DNA of 64,000 nt from Leuconostoc holzapfelii (GCF_012396485.1 NZ_JAAXPO010000001.1:124001-188000), one strand, 5' to 3'. Positions 1 through 11,595 are shown, counted from the stretch's first letter. Notes: a model not told the origin generated them from the letters alone. Numbers and translations are program-made.

Positions 1-1057
1 TTGTTGTGGTAAATGGTACCGTCAACAAACGCAAGTTCTTCTTGGCTGACAAAATTTCAAAGGCTTCCGGTGTAAAGCTTGGCGCAATGATGATTTCCAA
101 GAAAATGGCATGCATCTTTTCAGCCGTTGCAGCATCAACTTCACGATTCAACGCCACAATACCACCAAAAATTGACACGTCATCCGCGGCAAATGCCTGG
201 TCCCAGGCTGCTTCCAAAGTTGCCCCTTGCCCAATACCTGCTGGGTTCATGTGCTTCACCGTCACCACAGTTGTTTCTTCAAATTCGGCAATAATGCGCA
301 TCGCTGCGTCAGCATCGCGAATATTGTTGTATGACAGTTGCTTACCGTGCAAAATATCGGCATTCAGCACGGAGTAAGCTTCTGGCAAGGCAGTCTTATA
401 GGCTGCGGCCTTTTGGTGTGGGTTTTCACCATAACGCATATCGTCAAACTTTTCGTATGGCAAAGTGAGGTTATTGGGGAATTCTGTTGTCGTCAAATAA
501 TCGGCAATCAACGCGTCATAGGCTGCTGTGTGTTGGAAAACCTTAGCGGCCAATGACTTACGGTAAGCAGCATCCACAGTGCCTGCTTGCAACTTGTCAA
601 TCACAACATCATAATCAGCCGGATCAACAATTGGCAAAACGGCCGCAAAGTTCTTAGCAGCTGACCGCAACATTGATGGGCCACCAATGTCGATATTTTC
701 AATGGCTTCGGCTTCTGTCACGCCGTCTTTTTGAATCGTTGACTTGAAAGGATACAAGTTCACGACCACCATATCAATTGGTTCGATGTCAAATTCACTT
801 AACTTGGCCATATGTTCTGGCAAATCACGACGCGCAAGTAAGCCAGCATGAACACGTGGATGTAATGTTTTTACCCGACCATCTAACATTTCCGGGAAAT
901 TCGTGACGTCATCAATGGCAATCACATCAAGTCCTGCTTCAGCAAGCACTTTATGCGTGCCGCCCGTTGAAATCAATTCATAGCCTAAAGCAACCAACTT
1001 TTCAGCAAATGGTACCAAACCACTTTTATCAGAAACACTGAGTAATGCACGTGTCAT
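1..1057 (-). CDS. purH: Bifunctional AICAR transformylase / IMP cyclohydrolase (partial, C-terminus beyond left edge)
   Basis: Catalyses the last two steps of IMP synthesis: formylation of AICAR and closure to IMP. Only the first ~352 codons are in the window; the reading frame is open to base 1. The start ATG at 1057 overlaps the purN stop as ATGA. Visible signatures are the N-terminal cyclohydrolase (MGS-like) segment [14 protein letters not shown] with STGGT and DGRVKTLHP, then YGENPHQ and the transformylase KH pair in VKHMNPAG. It is the last visible gene of the purE-to-purH operon. The usual full length is just over 500 residues, so about 150 are missing. Family assignment is secure. Confidence 0.96.
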   Translation of the reverse strand, partial: MTRALLSVSDKSGLVPFAEKLVALGYELISTGGTHKVLAEAGLDVIAIDDVTNFPEMLDGRVKTLHPRVHAGLLARRDLPEHMAKLSEFDIEPIDMVVVNLYPFKSTIQKDGVTEAEAIENIDIGGPSMLRSAAKNFAAVLPIVDPADYDVVIDKLQAGTVDAAYRKSLAAKVFQHTAAYDALIADYLTTTEFPNNLTLPYEKFDDMRYGENPHQKAAAYKTALPEAYSVLNADILHGKQLSYNNIRDADAAMRIIAEFEETTVVTVKHMNPAGIGQGATLEAAWDQAFAADDVSIFGGIVALNREVDAATAEKMHAIFLEIIIAPSFTPEAFEILSAKKNLRLLTVPFTTT

Positions 1058-1644
1058 TTTAAGAAAACTCCTTCGTTAAGTAACTGTTCTAAAGTATTGG
1101 GATATAAAACATGTTCAACATGATGGATTCGGGTTTCCAAATCCAACAACGTATCTTCTGGGTATCGTGGGACAGCTTGTTGGGCAATAATTTTGCCGGT
1201 ATCAATTCCGTTATCAACAAAATGGACCGTCACCCCAGTTGTCTCAACCCCTGCCTCAAACGCATCTAAAATGCTATGACGGCCAGGAAAGGCTGGCAAC
1301 ATGGCCGGATGCAAGTTGATAATCTTGCCTGCATACGCATCAATTAACTTGGGCGTTAAAATTCGCATATAACCAGCCAGTAAAATGCCATCGACATGAT
1401 CGTCGGCTAGTTGGTCTAAAATCGCCTGCTCAGCAGCTGGTTTAGCGTCATACGCAGAATATTTGATAAACGTCGCCGGTACACCAAATAGTTTAGCCAA
1501 ATTCAGGGCCCCAGCTGATGACTTATCCACGATCAAACGCACAATTTCAGCGTCTAATTGTCGTTGCAAGATCGCATCATACAGCGCTTGAAAATTGGTC
1601 CCCGTCCCCGAAGCAAAAACGGCTAAGCGAGCTTTTCTTACCAT
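1054..1644 (-). CDS. purN: Phosphoribosylglycinamide formyltransferase
   Basis: Transfers a formyl group from 10-formyl-THF to GAR in the third step of cytosolic purine synthesis. 196 residues, normal for the family. The N-terminal substrate loop [11 protein letters not shown] and the catalytic region [12 protein letters not shown] followed by the aspartate in DNGIDTG are all visible. The start has a good GGAGA ribosome site. It overlaps purM by 7 bases upstream and purH by 4 bases downstream, so translation of the three is likely coupled. Confidence 0.96.
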   Translation of the reverse strand: MVRKARLAVFASGTGTNFQALYDAILQRQLDAEIVRLIVDKSSAGALNLAKLFGVPATFIKYSAYDAKPAAEQAILDQLADDHVDGILLAGYMRILTPKLIDAYAGKIINLHPAMLPAFPGRHSILDAFEAGVETTGVTVHFVDNGIDTGKIIAQQAVPRYPEDTLLDLETRIHHVEHVLYPNTLEQLLNEGVFLK

Positions 1645-2675
1645 GGGGCGTCTCCTGAATAAACCACGCCTGCACCAGCATTGGGTACCATTTCACCAAT
1701 CACGTAAGCGGCTTGATCTTGTGTGGCCAATGCGGCCAACACGGCATCACGGTGCGCTGGTTTGACAATCAAAACCATCCCCAAACCATTGTTAAAGGTC
1801 AACAGCATGTCTTCAAGCGACAGTTGACCAGCGGCTTGTAACGTGTTAAAGATTGGCAAGATTGGCCATGAACCCCAATTGATTTGCGCCGAAAGCGTGG
1901 CATCATAAGCGCGTGGCAAGTTTTCAGTCAAACCGCCACCAGTGATGTGTGCCATCGCTTGCAGCAAACCACCCTCAACCAATGGCCAAACAGATTTTGC
2001 ATACAACGCCGTTGGTGTCAGCAAAGTGGCTTGTTGGTCTTCTGGCAATTGATTAAAGTCCTCATCGGATTGAATGCTTAAGACGTGACGCACTAATGAG
2101 TAGCCATTTGAGTGAATCCCAGAAGATGGTAAGCCAATCAAAACATCGCCAACCGCCACATTTTTCGGATTTAAGAGTTGGTCTTGCTCTGCCACACCAA
2201 CAGCAAACGCTGCCAAATCATAGTGCTTTGGCGCATAGAGGCCAGGTAATTCTGCACTTTCACCACCAATTAAGGCCATGCCTGAGGCCTTGGCTGCTTT
2301 GGCCACACCGGTCACAATTTCTGCTACCACAGCTGGGCGCATCTTATCTACAGCAAGATAATCCAACATAAACGCTGGTTTAGCACCTTGGGCTAAAATA
2401 TCGTTAGCGACCATCGCCACCAAATCTTGTCCAATCGTATCGTGTTTATCAGCCGCAATGGCTAGTAAAAGCTTTGTCCCGACACCATCGGCCCCTGACA
2501 CCAAGACTGGATTTTCATAACGATTTCCCAAGGCAAAAGCGGCACCAAAGCCACCCAGCCCATCCAGAACTTGTTCATTATACGTATCGGCAACCGCATC
2601 CTTCATCAATTCAACGGCTTCTTCACCAGCTTTAATGTCAACACCAGCTTGCTGATAAGCGTTTTGTTCGGTCAT
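1638..2675 (-). CDS. purM: Phosphoribosylformylglycinamidine cyclo-ligase (AIR synthetase)
   Basis: Converts FGAM to AIR with ATP in purine synthesis. 345 residues, usual for PurM. The glycine-rich ATP/metal loop GADGVGTK lies at about residues 61-68, the MVANDI segment follows near residue 90, and [10 protein letters not shown] lies in the C-terminal half. It belongs to the same ATP-grasp-unrelated PurM fold as PurL. Its ATG overlaps the purF stop by 4 bases, and an AAGG-type ribosome site sits inside the end of purF. Nothing odd was seen. Confidence 0.97.
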   Translation of the reverse strand: MTEQNAYQQAGVDIKAGEEAVELMKDAVADTYNEQVLDGLGGFGAAFALGNRYENPVLVSGADGVGTKLLLAIAADKHDTIGQDLVAMVANDILAQGAKPAFMLDYLAVDKMRPAVVAEIVTGVAKAAKASGMALIGGESAELPGLYAPKHYDLAAFAVGVAEQDQLLNPKNVAVGDVLIGLPSSGIHSNGYSLVRHVLSIQSDEDFNQLPEDQQATLLTPTALYAKSVWPLVEGGLLQAMAHITGGGLTENLPRAYDATLSAQINWGSWPILPIFNTLQAAGQLSLEDMLLTFNNGLGMVLIVKPAHRDAVLAALATQDQAAYVIGEMVPNAGAGVVYSGDAPW

Positions 2676-4294
2676 CCTTCTACTCCCTGAATTGTTTGTG
2701 AATCTAGATGAATCGTGCCATCAGCCATGATTTCTTCGTTACGTAACGAAGCCACTTGGCGTGGGTGGTACGTGTCAGTCGGTTCCGGCGTGAAATCAAC
2801 TGCTCCCGTGGCAACAAAGTCAGCTAAACTGTCTTCATAATCATAAATTGGACTTGGGTAGTGTCCATCAAAATACGCCGTTGTCAAACCAGTCCCTTCG
2901 CCATCATATGGTAAATCAATCGCCTTGACTAAGGCAGGGACTGACAAGAAGCCTAATGAATCTGCTTCAATTTTGTCACGCATCTCATCAAGGGTATTAT
3001 TAGCCCCCATCAATTCAGCTGTGGTTTGCATATCAATCCCATAAAATGATGGGAACTTAAAGACTGGACTGGCAATGCGAACATGCACTGACTTAGCGCC
3101 GGCTTCTTTTAACATCCGCACAATAAACATTGACGTCGTCCCACGCACAATTGAATCGTCGACTAGGACAACATTTTTACCGCATACAACGTCTTTGACC
3201 GCACTTAATTTCATCCGCACTGCTCGTTCACGCTTATCTTGTGTGGGTTCGATAAAAGTACGCGCAATATATTGATTTTTCACCAAGCCCATTTCATTAG
3301 GCAGGCCAGTTGCTTCTGCAAAACCAGCAGCGGCTGACAGACTTGAGTTTGGCACACCGACAACAATATCCGCGTCAGGTACCGGTTGTTCCGCCGCCAG
3401 CGCGGCCCCCATGCGTTTGCGTGCTTTATGCACATTCACACCATAAATCGTTGAGTCAGGGCGTGCAAAATAGATATATTCCATTGAATCAATATTAAGC
3501 GTGGTCTTGTCTGTATAACGATCAATCGTCAAGCCATTGTCATCAATTGTAATCAATTCACCTGGTTGCACGTCACGTACAAAGCGGGCGCCTGCGACAT
3601 CCAAAGCAGCTGTTTCTGACGTGACGACATAATGGCCATCTGGCATTTGCCCAATGACAAATGGTCGAAAAGCATGGGCATCAAGTGCGGCATATAAACC
3701 ATGTGGCGTCAACAAAAGATAAGCAAAACCACCGCGCACAATGTTTAATGATTCTTTCAACTTATCAACAAACTTGTCCGCTTTTGAGCGGCGAATCAAA
3801 TGTAACAAGATTTCTGAATCTGATGAGCTTTGGAAAATAGCACCTTCTTTTTCCAACCCTTGACGGAGTGACTTCGCATTCGTCAAATTACCATTATGGG
3901 CCAAAGAAATTTGCATATCGTGAAAGTTCACCATGAGTGGTTGAATATTTTCGATGCCGTGAGAGCCAGCAGTCGCATAGCGGACATGCCCAATGGCACT
4001 TTCACCAGCCAACGCTTCAATCCGGGTTGGATCACGGAAAACATCGCTCAACAAGCCTAAACCACGTTCCTGCCAAAGATGTCCGTCGTGATTTGAGACA
4101 ATACCGGCCCCTTCTTGGCCACGATGCTGCAAAGCGTGTAACCCATAATAAGTTAATTGGGCAGCATCTTGACGACCCCAGACACCAAAAATACCACATT
4201 CTTCATTGAGACTTCGCACATTCACACGCGCTGTCTCAGCTTGTTGCGCCAAGTTGTCGGTAATTTGACTTGCTGTTAAGCTTTTAATTGCCAT
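2672..4294 (-). CDS. purF: Amidophosphoribosyltransferase
   Basis: Commits PRPP and glutamine to purine synthesis by making phosphoribosylamine. 540 residues. The N-terminal nucleophile cysteine is Cys33 in NEECGIFG, so a propeptide of about 32 residues must be removed, clearly longer than the 11-residue propeptide of Bacillus subtilis PurF. The PRPP-binding loop [13 protein letters not shown] is visible near residues 370-385. The chosen ATG has an AGGAG site. An earlier in-frame start nearer Cys33 is not available: no ATG lies between residue 1 and the nucleophile. The gene overlaps purL by 19 bases. Confidence 0.97.
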   Translation of the reverse strand: MAIKSLTASQITDNLAQQAETARVNVRSLNEECGIFGVWGRQDAAQLTYYGLHALQHRGQEGAGIVSNHDGHLWQERGLGLLSDVFRDPTRIEALAGESAIGHVRYATAGSHGIENIQPLMVNFHDMQISLAHNGNLTNAKSLRQGLEKEGAIFQSSSDSEILLHLIRRSKADKFVDKLKESLNIVRGGFAYLLLTPHGLYAALDAHAFRPFVIGQMPDGHYVVTSETAALDVAGARFVRDVQPGELITIDDNGLTIDRYTDKTTLNIDSMEYIYFARPDSTIYGVNVHKARKRMGAALAAEQPVPDADIVVGVPNSSLSAAAGFAEATGLPNEMGLVKNQYIARTFIEPTQDKRERAVRMKLSAVKDVVCGKNVVLVDDSIVRGTTSMFIVRMLKEAGAKSVHVRIASPVFKFPSFYGIDMQTTAELMGANNTLDEMRDKIEADSLGFLSVPALVKAIDLPYDGEGTGLTTAYFDGHYPSPIYDYEDSLADFVATGAVDFTPEPTDTYHPRQVASLRNEEIMADGTIHLDSQTIQGVEG

Positions 4295-6498
4295 GAGATA
4301 CTCTCCTGATAAACCTTTTGCGCTGCTTCACGTGACAACACAATTTCTTCAGTGGTTGTTGTCACAACCACATCATCACCGGTTGTGACGTCACCGATAC
4401 GCGTTGCCAAACCGCCAGCCAAGGCTTCAAATGCTGCGCTATTTTCTGCAGCCACACTGACCACAAAACGACTTGGTGTTTCGGCAAACAAATATTGTGA
4501 CGCTAAGTTGACGTTGACATTGAAGCTCAAATGCCCAGCAAAACTGCTTTCCAACAAACCAACAATCAAACCACCTTCGGCCAAGTCATGTGCGCTGGCA
4601 ACTAACTGTTGACCAATTGCTTGGCGGACAAGCGTTTGTGCTGCCATTTCTGCTGCATCGTCAAAACCAAAGAGTTGGCCATCAATTGTGCCGGTTTGCA
4701 TTTTTTGAATTTCTGAACCGTTGAAGCTATCTTGAGTTGCCCCAATCACATAAATTGCGTCGCCGGCTTGCTTGAAGCCAATCGTGGTCGCGTGGTCGAC
4801 ATTATCCAGCAACCCAACCATCCCAATCATGGGTGTTGGGTAAATGGCTTGGCCATCCGTCTCGTTATAAAGTGAGACGTTACCGGAAATAATTGGTGTG
4901 TTCAGTTGCTTGGCCACATCATTGATGCCAGCCACTGCTTGATCTAATTCGTAATATACTTCTGGATTATCAGGTGAACCAAAGTTCAACCCATCCGTAA
5001 TGCCGATAGGCAATGCCCCTGTGGCCACAATATTCCGGGCCGCTTCGGCAACAGCCATTTTAGCCCCAACACGCGGGTTCAAATACAAATAACGTGCATT
5101 GACATCCGTCGTCATGGCCAAGGCCTTCTTTGTGCCACGCACCCGCACAAGACTGGCATCACCACCAGGCTTAATGGCTGTGTCGGCACGCACCATTGAA
5201 TCAAAATGACGGAACAGACTAGCTTTTGACGCAATCGTTGGTTGTGCCAACAAGTCAAGAATGGTCTGTTTAACATCCGTTAATTCCGGTTGGTATTGAT
5301 CAGCCGTAAACGCTGCCAAACGCTTTGGTTCAGCCATTGGCAAGTCTTGCTTTGGCGCATGTGTCAAGAAATCAATTGGCACATCAGCGACAATTTCATC
5401 ATTAAATGACAACACATAACGGCCATTATCCGTGACTTCACCAATCACCACGGCATCTAAATCAGCAGCTTGGAACAAATCCAAAATGGCTTGTTCTTCA
5501 CCACGCTTAACCACCAACAACATCCGTTCTTGTGATTCAGACAACATTAATTCGTACGGTGTCATGTGCGTTTCACGTTGTGGCACCTTGTTCAAGTCCA
5601 ATGTAATACCCATGCCAGCCTTGGCTGCCATTTCTGAACTCGATGATAGCAAACCAGCTGCGCCCATGTCTTGAATCCCAACGATAATATCTGAGTGTTC
5701 GCGAACTGCCTTTAACGTGGCATCCATGACCAACTTTTCCAAGAAAGGATCCCCAACTTGCACCGCTGAACGATCTGATTCATGCTCTGTTGAGAATTCT
5801 GCTGAGGCAAATGACGCCCCATTAATCCCATCACGCCCCGTTTTTGCACCAACATAGATAATCGCATTCCCGACGCCCTTGGCTTGTCCCACTTGCATGG
5901 CTGCTTGATCCATCAAACCAACTGCCATCACGTTGACAAGAGGATTGCCTGCATACACATTGTCAAAACTAATTTCGCCACCAACTGTTGGAATCCCAAT
6001 CGCGTTGCCATAACCAGCGATACCGGCAATTACACCATCAACAATATGCTTGGTGTGGGCATCATCCAATTCACCAAAACGCAGTGAATCGAGCACCGCA
6101 ATCGGTTGGGCACCCATTGAGAAAATGTCGCGAAGGATCCCGCCAACACCGGTTGCCGCGCCTTCATAAGGTTCCACGAAACTTGGATGATTGTGACTTT
6201 CAGCTTTGAAAACAACTGCCTGGCCGTCACCAATGTCTAAGATTCCTGCCCCTTCACCTGGACCTTGCAAAACCCGTTCGTTCGTTGACCAGAACTTGCG
6301 TAGGATGGGCTTTGATTTCTTATACGACACGTGTTCTGACCACATGCCAGAGAAAATACCCGCTTCAGTAAAGTTAGGGAGGCGCTTGAGTTCAGCAACG
6401 ATTAGATCGTATTCTGCTTCTGTCAGTCCCCATTGTGTATAGATTTTTGAATCACGAACTTGCTCAGGTGTGAGTTCGTTGCTTGTGACTGTTGTCAT
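4276..6498 (-). CDS. purL: FGAM synthase, large (synthetase) subunit
   Basis: Synthetase subunit that amidates FGAR to FGAM with ammonia from PurQ. 740 residues marks the small, Gram-positive/archaeal type that works as a PurL-PurQ-PurS complex, rather than the fused ~1300-residue enterobacterial form. Signatures include [10 protein letters not shown] near residue 55, [35 protein letters not shown], and a second PurM-like repeat with [11 protein letters not shown] 69-base gap separates it from purQ, with a small TGCC/GGCA hairpin. An AAAGG site precedes the ATG. Confidence 0.97.
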   Translation of the reverse strand: MTTVTSNELTPEQVRDSKIYTQWGLTEAEYDLIVAELKRLPNFTEAGIFSGMWSEHVSYKKSKPILRKFWSTNERVLQGPGEGAGILDIGDGQAVVFKAESHNHPSFVEPYEGAATGVGGILRDIFSMGAQPIAVLDSLRFGELDDAHTKHIVDGVIAGIAGYGNAIGIPTVGGEISFDNVYAGNPLVNVMAVGLMDQAAMQVGQAKGVGNAIIYVGAKTGRDGINGASFASAEFSTEHESDRSAVQVGDPFLEKLVMDATLKAVREHSDIIVGIQDMGAAGLLSSSSEMAAKAGMGITLDLNKVPQRETHMTPYELMLSESQERMLLVVKRGEEQAILDLFQAADLDAVVIGEVTDNGRYVLSFNDEIVADVPIDFLTHAPKQDLPMAEPKRLAAFTADQYQPELTDVKQTILDLLAQPTIASKASLFRHFDSMVRADTAIKPGGDASLVRVRGTKKALAMTTDVNARYLYLNPRVGAKMAVAEAARNIVATGALPIGITDGLNFGSPDNPEVYYELDQAVAGINDVAKQLNTPIISGNVSLYNETDGQAIYPTPMIGMVGLLDNVDHATTIGFKQAGDAIYVIGATQDSFNGSEIQKMQTGTIDGQLFGFDDAAEMAAQTLVRQAIGQQLVASAHDLAEGGLIVGLLESSFAGHLSFNVNVNLASQYLFAETPSRFVVSVAAENSAAFEALAGGLATRIGDVTTGDDVVVTTTTEEIVLSREAAQKVYQESISWQLKA

Positions 6499-6567
6499 GT
6501 TTTTTGCCTTTCAATAAAACGTCAATAATTGCCAAACGGCATGCCCCAATTTAATGCTAGTGCCAAC

Positions 6568-7236
6568 TTAAGCTCGAGCCAAGATACCAGATAGAATACT
6601 TTTGAAGAAGTTTTGACCATCAATATTACCAGTGACAGCATCAACGGCCCGTTCAGGGTGTGGCATCATGCCAAAGACATTGCCTTGTTCATTCATAATC
6701 CCGGCAATGTCATGCGCTGATCCGTTTGGATTTTCCTCATAGCGGAATACCACTTGCTGATTTTCTTCTAACTTAGCTAACGTGGCATCATCAGCGAAGT
6801 AATTCCCTTCACCATGCGCAATCGGAATCATCATTGTTTCCGCTGGGTCATAGGCGTTTGTAAAGGCGGTTTGTGGATTGGCAATCCGAAGTGGCACTTC
6901 GTCACAGATAAAACCAGGCGTCGCATTCACCAACAGTTGGCCAGGCAACAAGCCCGCTTCCGTTAGAATTTGGAAACCATTGCAAATGCCGACAATCAAT
7001 TTTCCATCATTTGCCGCTTGTGTCACCGCACTCATGATCGGTGAAAAACGGGCAATCGCACCCGTGCGCAGATAATCGCCATAAGAGAAACCACCAGGCA
7101 AAAAGATGGCGTCAAAGCCAGTTAAATCATTTTCTTTTGCAGAAACAATTTGAGCATCAACACCGAAATCTTGCAACGCGTAAAGCATATCAAAATCACA
7201 GTTTGAGCCAGGAAAACTAATCACTGCGGCTTTCAT
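6568..7236 (-). CDS. purQ: FGAM synthase, glutaminase subunit
   Basis: Class I glutamine amidotransferase that feeds ammonia to PurL. 222 residues, normal. The oxyanion strand [13 protein letters not shown], the nucleophile Cys85 in GICNGFQ and the catalytic His/Glu in MPHPERA are present. A GAGGTGA site precedes the ATG, which overlaps the purS stop by 4 bases (ATGA), so PurS and PurQ are likely made together. Confidence 0.97.
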   Translation of the reverse strand: MKAAVISFPGSNCDFDMLYALQDFGVDAQIVSAKENDLTGFDAIFLPGGFSYGDYLRTGAIARFSPIMSAVTQAANDGKLIVGICNGFQILTEAGLLPGQLLVNATPGFICDEVPLRIANPQTAFTNAYDPAETMMIPIAHGEGNYFADDATLAKLEENQQVVFRYEENPNGSAHDIAGIMNEQGNVFGMMPHPERAVDAVTGNIDGQNFFKSILSGILARA

Positions 7237-7499
7237 GCATTCACCTCGTCTTCAACCAAGCTCAAGTCAAAGCGATACGTTTCTGTGTTTTGGTTAATCA
7301 ACAAAGCATCCGTAAAGCTTTCAACTTCTGCAGTTGCTGTGTCAACATCCTTGGCATGCAACTTCACTTCAAAATACTTCCCTTGCGCCACTTGTTCAAC
7401 CCCGGCATAATCCATACGTTGCAATGCGGCCTTGATGACTTCACCTTGTGGGTCTAAAATTGAGGGCTTATAAGTCACATAAATCTTTGCTAAATACAT
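7233..7499 (-). CDS. purS: FGAM synthase, PurS subunit
   Basis: Small bridging subunit that helps PurQ dock on PurL. The start is taken at the ATG of MYLAKIYV (7499) because an AAGGAG site lies just upstream; a longer frame back to 7553 would run into the end of purC and add 18 atypical residues. That leaves 88 residues, typical for PurS, with the [14 protein letters not shown] motif and FEVKL strand. Confidence 0.95.
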   Translation of the reverse strand: MYLAKIYVTYKPSILDPQGEVIKAALQRMDYAGVEQVAQGKYFEVKLHAKDVDTATAEVESFTDALLINQNTETYRFDLSLVEDEVNA

Positions 7500-7509
7500 T
7501 TTTTTCTCC

Positions 7510-8253
7510 TTAAATCGCTTGCTGTAATCGTGTGAGGACATCATGGTAGCCAACAGTCACATCACCTGTGTGTTGACGGAAAACATCTTTATCTAGTGAC
7601 TTGCCGGTCGCAATATCCACTAAGCGCATGTTATCTGGTGACAATTCATCGGCTAAGATAATCTTACCAGTCGCAGTACGGCCAAACTCAAGCTTGAAAT
7701 CAACGAGACGAATCCCGACTTGTTCAAACAAACTACGCAACAATTGGTTCACATCTTGTGACTTTTGGCGTAATTGCGCCAGTTCATCGACGGTTGCATG
7801 CCCCAAAGCAATAATTTGTGAATCATTCATGAACGGATCATCTAAGGCATCTGACTTGAAATAAAATTCTTGCACTAATGGGTTTAAGGCTTGCATCGGT
7901 GTGGCATCAAACTTGCTAACAAAGTGCCCTGACGCATAATTACGCGTCACCACTTCAACTGGTAAAATATCTAAAGCAGTCACCAATTCATCAGTTGATG
8001 AAATCGATTGCAAATAATGGTTTTCAATACCATGGCGCGTCAGATAGTCAAATAATAAATGGCTAATCGCGCTATTGAGCTCACCTTTACCTGCAATGGT
8101 TTCTTTGACCTTGCCGTTTAAGGCAGTGGCTTGATCCAGATAATGTACCCACAATATTTCAGGATCATTGGTGGTATAAACTTCTTTGGCTTTACCCGTA
8201 TACTTGAGGGTTGCTTGTGTAATGTCGCGGTTTTCAAATTCAACGCTGACCAT
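7510..8253 (-). CDS. purC: SAICAR synthetase
   Basis: Joins aspartate to CAIR with ATP. The start at 8253 (MVSVEFEN) is supported by a GGAG 8 bases upstream; an ATG at 8271 would lengthen the purK overlap and has no ribosome site. 247 residues, slightly longer than the ~235-240 usual for the family through an N-terminal strand. KAKEVYTT, VTRNYASG and the DFKLEFG ATP/metal motif near the C-terminal half are diagnostic. Confidence 0.96.
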   Translation of the reverse strand: MVSVEFENRDITQATLKYTGKAKEVYTTNDPEILWVHYLDQATALNGKVKETIAGKGELNSAISHLLFDYLTRHGIENHYLQSISSTDELVTALDILPVEVVTRNYASGHFVSKFDATPMQALNPLVQEFYFKSDALDDPFMNDSQIIALGHATVDELAQLRQKSQDVNQLLRSLFEQVGIRLVDFKLEFGRTATGKIILADELSPDNMRLVDIATGKSLDKDVFRQHTGDVTVGYHDVLTRLQQAI

Positions 8254-9355
8254 GTGTTTGACTCCATTCATCTAGTTTTTGGATATTCTCTTCACCGATT
8301 ACCGTGAGATGCCCCATTTTACGATCACGCTTAATGGCGGCTTTCCCGTAATCATGGAAATGCCATTCGGGATGATTGACGAAATCTTCGCGCGCTTGCT
8401 GCATCTCATCACCCAATAGGTTAAGCATGAGGGATGGCGCTTGTGCAGTAATCTCTGGCAGTGATAATCCTGTAATACTACGGATATGCCCTTCAAATTG
8501 GGAAATATTCGTTGCTTCAATCGTGTAATGGCCCGAATTGTGCGGGCGTGGCGCCAATTCATTGACCCACACATGGTCGTCACTCACAAATAGTTCAATA
8601 CCCAACACGCCGCGTAAGGCCAAGCTATTGGCAATGCTGGCCGCAATTTGTTGAATCTTTGCTGTATCAGCTGCACTTAACACGGCTGGGGCAAAACTCG
8701 TTTTCAAAATATGATTCACGTGCACATTTTCTGCAATGGGCCAAAAGACCACTTGCCCATTGGCATCACGGGTGACCATGATACTCAATTCTTTTTTAAA
8801 CGGTACGCGTTGTTCCAAAATCAGTGTTCCTGCAGGAAAGTCAGCCAAAAGAGCCGCCACATCCGCTTCACTGTCAACTGACCATTGTCCATGGCCATCA
8901 TAACCACCACTGACGGTTTTTAAAATCGCTGGTAAGGTAATCCGGCCAATCGCATCGGCAAATTCCTTTGCTGAATGAATGGCCATAAATTGCGCAACGG
9001 GGACTTTCGCAACATCACGGATAAACGTTTTCTCAGTTAACCGATTACTGGTAATTTCCAGTAATTTAGTGCCTTGTGGGACCAAATCAGCATGCTTCGC
9101 CAAGGCGTTCACGTCGACATTTTCAAATTCGTAAGTCAACACATCACTGCGAGCAGCTAATGTATCAATCGCGTCTTGATCATCATAGGCCGCAACAATC
9201 TGAAAATCAGCAACCTGGCCGGCCGGCGCATCTTTGGTTGGATCAAGCACGCCGACTTTATACCCCATGGCCTTTGCGGCTAATGCCATCATTTGTCCGA
9301 GTTGGCCACCACCAATAATACCAATTGTTGCTGGTGGCAAAATAAGATTGGTCAT
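8240..9355 (-). CDS. purK: N5-carboxyaminoimidazole ribonucleotide synthetase
   Basis: ATP-grasp enzyme that carboxylates AIR to N5-CAIR for PurE. 371 residues. The N-terminal [12 protein letters not shown] dinucleotide-like loop, YEFENVD, the ATP-grasp [12 protein letters not shown] and the C-terminal [13 protein letters not shown] motif are seen. A GAGG site lies in the end of purE; the ATG overlaps the purE stop by 4 bases. Confidence 0.97.
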   Translation of the reverse strand: MTNLILPPATIGIIGGGQLGQMMALAAKAMGYKVGVLDPTKDAPAGQVADFQIVAAYDDQDAIDTLAARSDVLTYEFENVDVNALAKHADLVPQGTKLLEITSNRLTEKTFIRDVAKVPVAQFMAIHSAKEFADAIGRITLPAILKTVSGGYDGHGQWSVDSEADVAALLADFPAGTLILEQRVPFKKELSIMVTRDANGQVVFWPIAENVHVNHILKTSFAPAVLSAADTAKIQQIAASIANSLALRGVLGIELFVSDDHVWVNELAPRPHNSGHYTIEATNISQFEGHIRSITGLSLPEITAQAPSLMLNLLGDEMQQAREDFVNHPEWHFHDYGKAAIKRDRKMGHLTVIGEENIQKLDEWSQTHGQR

Positions 9356-9837
9356 ACGAGATCGGCCTCACTATCAATTGATTGTTGTGTTTGCTTGGCG
9401 CGGAACGCGGCCAAGTTCGCCAAAACGTCTGGTTGTCCTTGGGCGACAATTTGTGCGGCTAAAATCGCTGCATTTTTGGCCCCTGCTTCACCAATGGCCA
9501 CTGTGGCGACTGGAATACCCGCAGGCATTTGCACAATTGACAAGAGTGAATCCAACCCGTTAAGGGCGCGTGACTGCATTGGCACGCCAATGACTGGCAC
9601 CAATGTATTGGCGGCTAACATACCAGGTAAGTGTGCTGCGCCCCCAGCGCCTGCAATAATCACTTTTAACCCATTTTCTTGTGCTGCCTGCCCAAAGGCC
9701 TGTAATTGTTCTGGCATGCGATGTGCCGAAATCACATGTTTTTCATATGTGACACCCAATTCATCTAGTAACTGCACCGATTGTTTCATTGCTGGCCAAT
9801 CACTTGTTGAACCCATGACTACCGCGACTTGTGGCAT
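9352..9837 (-). CDS. purE: N5-CAIR mutase, catalytic subunit
   Basis: Converts N5-CAIR to CAIR. The first gene of the operon. The ATG at 9837 (MPQVAVVMG) is preferred because GGAGG sits six bases upstream; the ATG at 9849 would place that Shine-Dalgarno inside the coding region. 161 residues, normal for class I Pur[12 protein letters not shown], the SAHRMP loop with the catalytic histidine, and [11 protein letters not shown] are all visible. Confidence 0.97.
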   Translation of the reverse strand: MPQVAVVMGSTSDWPAMKQSVQLLDELGVTYEKHVISAHRMPEQLQAFGQAAQENGLKVIIAGAGGAAHLPGMLAANTLVPVIGVPMQSRALNGLDSLLSIVQMPAGIPVATVAIGEAGAKNAAILAAQIVAQGQPDVLANLAAFRAKQTQQSIDSEADLV

Positions 9838-9850
9838 AATACCCTCCATT

Positions 9851-10030
9851 GTTCGTGTTTTAACGACAATTCAATAACACGTAAATTATTCGTTCGTCTG
9901 CTATTTAAATTTAACAGAAAATGACCAAAAATACTTCGATTTTAAATAAGAAATTTCACACAAATAAAAAAAACGTTCGCTATTCACGAACGTTTTTAAC
10001 AATTTAAGTAAGATATACGAACGTTTGCTT
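9851..10030 (-). promoter_or_regulatory. pur operon leader with PurBox-like CGAAC sites
   Basis: The leader upstream of purE contains five CGAAC cores. Those at 9851, 9892 and 9975 read on the minus strand; those at 9987 and 10018 read on the plus strand. Several are flanked as in the PurR recognition sequence of Firmicutes (A/T-rich then CGAAC then a short A/T stretch). The promoter itself is not clear; TTTGGT/TAAATA near 9913-9940 is a weak candidate. The inference is PurR control, which is an activator in Lactococcus and a repressor in Bacillus. Confidence 0.6.
9966..9997 (-). terminator. AACGTTCG inverted repeat followed by T8, in the pur leader
   Basis: The two central PurBox-like cores form a perfect 11-base inverted repeat (AAAAACGTTCG and its complement) with a 7-base loop, followed on the minus strand by eight T residues. 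It has the form of an intrinsic terminator but also of a paired PurR operator. It could stop read-through from the upstream transporter gene, which already has its own terminator at 10081-10112. Confidence 0.5.
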
Positions 10031-10080
10031 TGTAAGCGATTTCATAACAACAAAAGCTGAATATTCGTATTTTTATTAGT

Positions 10081-10112
10081 AAAAAACGGTCTGACCACAG
10101 GTCAAACCGTTG
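10081..10112 (-). terminator. Terminator of the glutamine-type ABC transporter gene
   Basis: On the minus strand AACGGTTTGACC, a 3-base loop and GGTCAGACCGTT form a 12-bp stem with one G-T pair, followed by TTTTTT. It begins 8 bases after the stop codon. Confidence 0.85.
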
Positions 10113-10119
10113 CGTGTAA

Positions 10120-11595
10120 TTATCGACTCGTGCGCGCCATGCGCTTTTCCGCATAACCTAACGCACGACTAATGCCAAAGGTTAAGACAAAGTAAATCAA
10201 TGACGTGATTAACAATGGGAAGAATGGCTTAAAACTAGCACCTTGAACGACACCTGTTTGGAACATCAATTCCCCAACGCCAATCACAGAAACGACTGAG
10301 CCTTCCTTAATGACTGTGACAAATTCATTCCCCAATGCTGGCAGAATATTTTTAATCGCTTGTGGTAGAACAATGAAACGCATCGTCTTGCCCTTTGACA
10401 AACCTAATGACCGCGCTGCTTCAGTTTGGCCGTAGTTGACCGAGTTAATACCGGAACGAATAATTTCGGCGACATAAGCTGCAGAGTTCAAGCCCATTGC
10501 CAATGCACCAGCCGAGAATGCTGAAAGATTCAAGCCAATAACTTGTGTCCCAAAGAACACCATGAAGGCTTGCACCAACAAAGGCGTCCCACGGACATAT
10601 TCAATATAAATATTCCCAAGCATTTTAAGCATAAAATTAGGAGACAACTTAAAGAGGGCCAAAATCGTGCCCAATACTGAGCCCAAAACCACGGCAATAG
10701 CAGCCAAAGCCAGCGTAATCAAAGTTCCTTTGATGAAAAGATTGCCATACTTGGCCCAAAATGATTGCTTGGCAAACATCAAGGTATTTGCTTCCTTTTT
10801 AAACTTTGTTAATTGACCAGAAGACACAATATGATCAATTGAGGTATTAATTTTTGCTTGCAAAACAGGTGAATTTTTCGGCATCGCAATTGAAACTGCG
10901 CCTTCAGATTCATTCGGTTTTGGATAAATCACCGACAAGGCCTTATTTTGTTGCGCATAAGCTTCAGAGATTGGATCGTTTAATACCACACCAGCAATCT
11001 TTCCAGCTGAGAGTTGCGATACCAGATCAGGCACCTTTTGCAAGCTCACAAGTGTTGACCCTGACATATTGTCCTGAACAAATGTTTCTTGGGTTGTCTG
11101 CCGTTGCGCTCCGACTTTTTTACCAGAAAATGAACTGACATTGGTCGTATACTGCGCTGCATTCTTTTTCAAAATTAAAATGGTTTGCTTTGGCGACATA
11201 TAAGCCTTAGAGAACGATACAATTTGTTCACGTTCTGGTGTGGCATTGATACCTGAAATAATGACATCAATTTTACCCGTTTGCAAAGCACCGATTAAGC
11301 CATCAAAGCCCATTTCTTTGATTTCCATCTTCACACCCAGGTCTTTAGCAATTTGCTTGGCCATGGCGACTTCAAACCCGACGATTTCATCGCGGCCGTT
11401 GACAGTTGCATGGAACTCAAAGGGGGCATAATCAGCTGACATACCAACGACCAAGACACCACGCTTTTTGATTCCAGCGTAGGCAGCATCTGTCTCATCA
11501 GCATGTGCCTGTGGTACAAAGACCGAAAAAGCTGGCATTAACAACATAATGCCAACTAGCACCATCACAAGTTTTTTCATTTGTTTCAATTTCAT
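10120..11595 (-). CDS. Polar amino-acid (glutamine-type) ABC transporter, fused binding protein and permease
   Basis: A fusion common in lactic acid bacteria (GlnP type). The start at 11595 (MKLKQMKK) has a GGGAG site 7-9 bases upstream; 491 residues. A signal peptide ending in AHA-D is followed by a family 3 solute-binding domain (about residues 35-265, with GVLVVGMSADYAPFEF) and a HisM/GlnP permease domain (about 285-480, with the EYVRGTPLLVQ and EAARSLGLSKG coupling loop). No ATPase gene is adjacent. The GlnQ-like ATPase at 33341-34075 is a plausible partner, which is inference only. Confidence 0.93.
   Translation of the reverse strand: MKLKQMKKLVMVLVGIMLLMPAFSVFVPQAHADETDAAYAGIKKRGVLVVGMSADYAPFEFHATVNGRDEIVGFEVAMAKQIAKDLGVKMEIKEMGFDGLIGALQTGKIDVIISGINATPEREQIVSFSKAYMSPKQTILILKKNAAQYTTNVSSFSGKKVGAQRQTTQETFVQDNMSGSTLVSLQKVPDLVSQLSAGKIAGVVLNDPISEAYAQQNKALSVIYPKPNESEGAVSIAMPKNSPVLQAKINTSIDHIVSSGQLTKFKKEANTLMFAKQSFWAKYGNLFIKGTLITLALAAIAVVLGSVLGTILALFKLSPNFMLKMLGNIYIEYVRGTPLLVQAFMVFFGTQVIGLNLSAFSAGALAMGLNSAAYVAEIIRSGINSVNYGQTEAARSLGLSKGKTMRFIVLPQAIKNILPALGNEFVTVIKEGSVVSVIGVGELMFQTGVVQGASFKPFFPLLITSLIYFVLTFGISRALGYAEKRMARTSR

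Noticed and set aside
1884-6442. Many plus-strand frames of 60-145 codons within the pur genes, and similar frames elsewhere
   Set aside because: They lie antisense to strongly conserved genes, lack ribosome sites and have no recognisable protein. They are shadows of the true frames.
7500-7553. An 18-codon extension of purS
   Set aside because: It overlaps the end of purC, and AAGGAG directly precedes the inner ATG.
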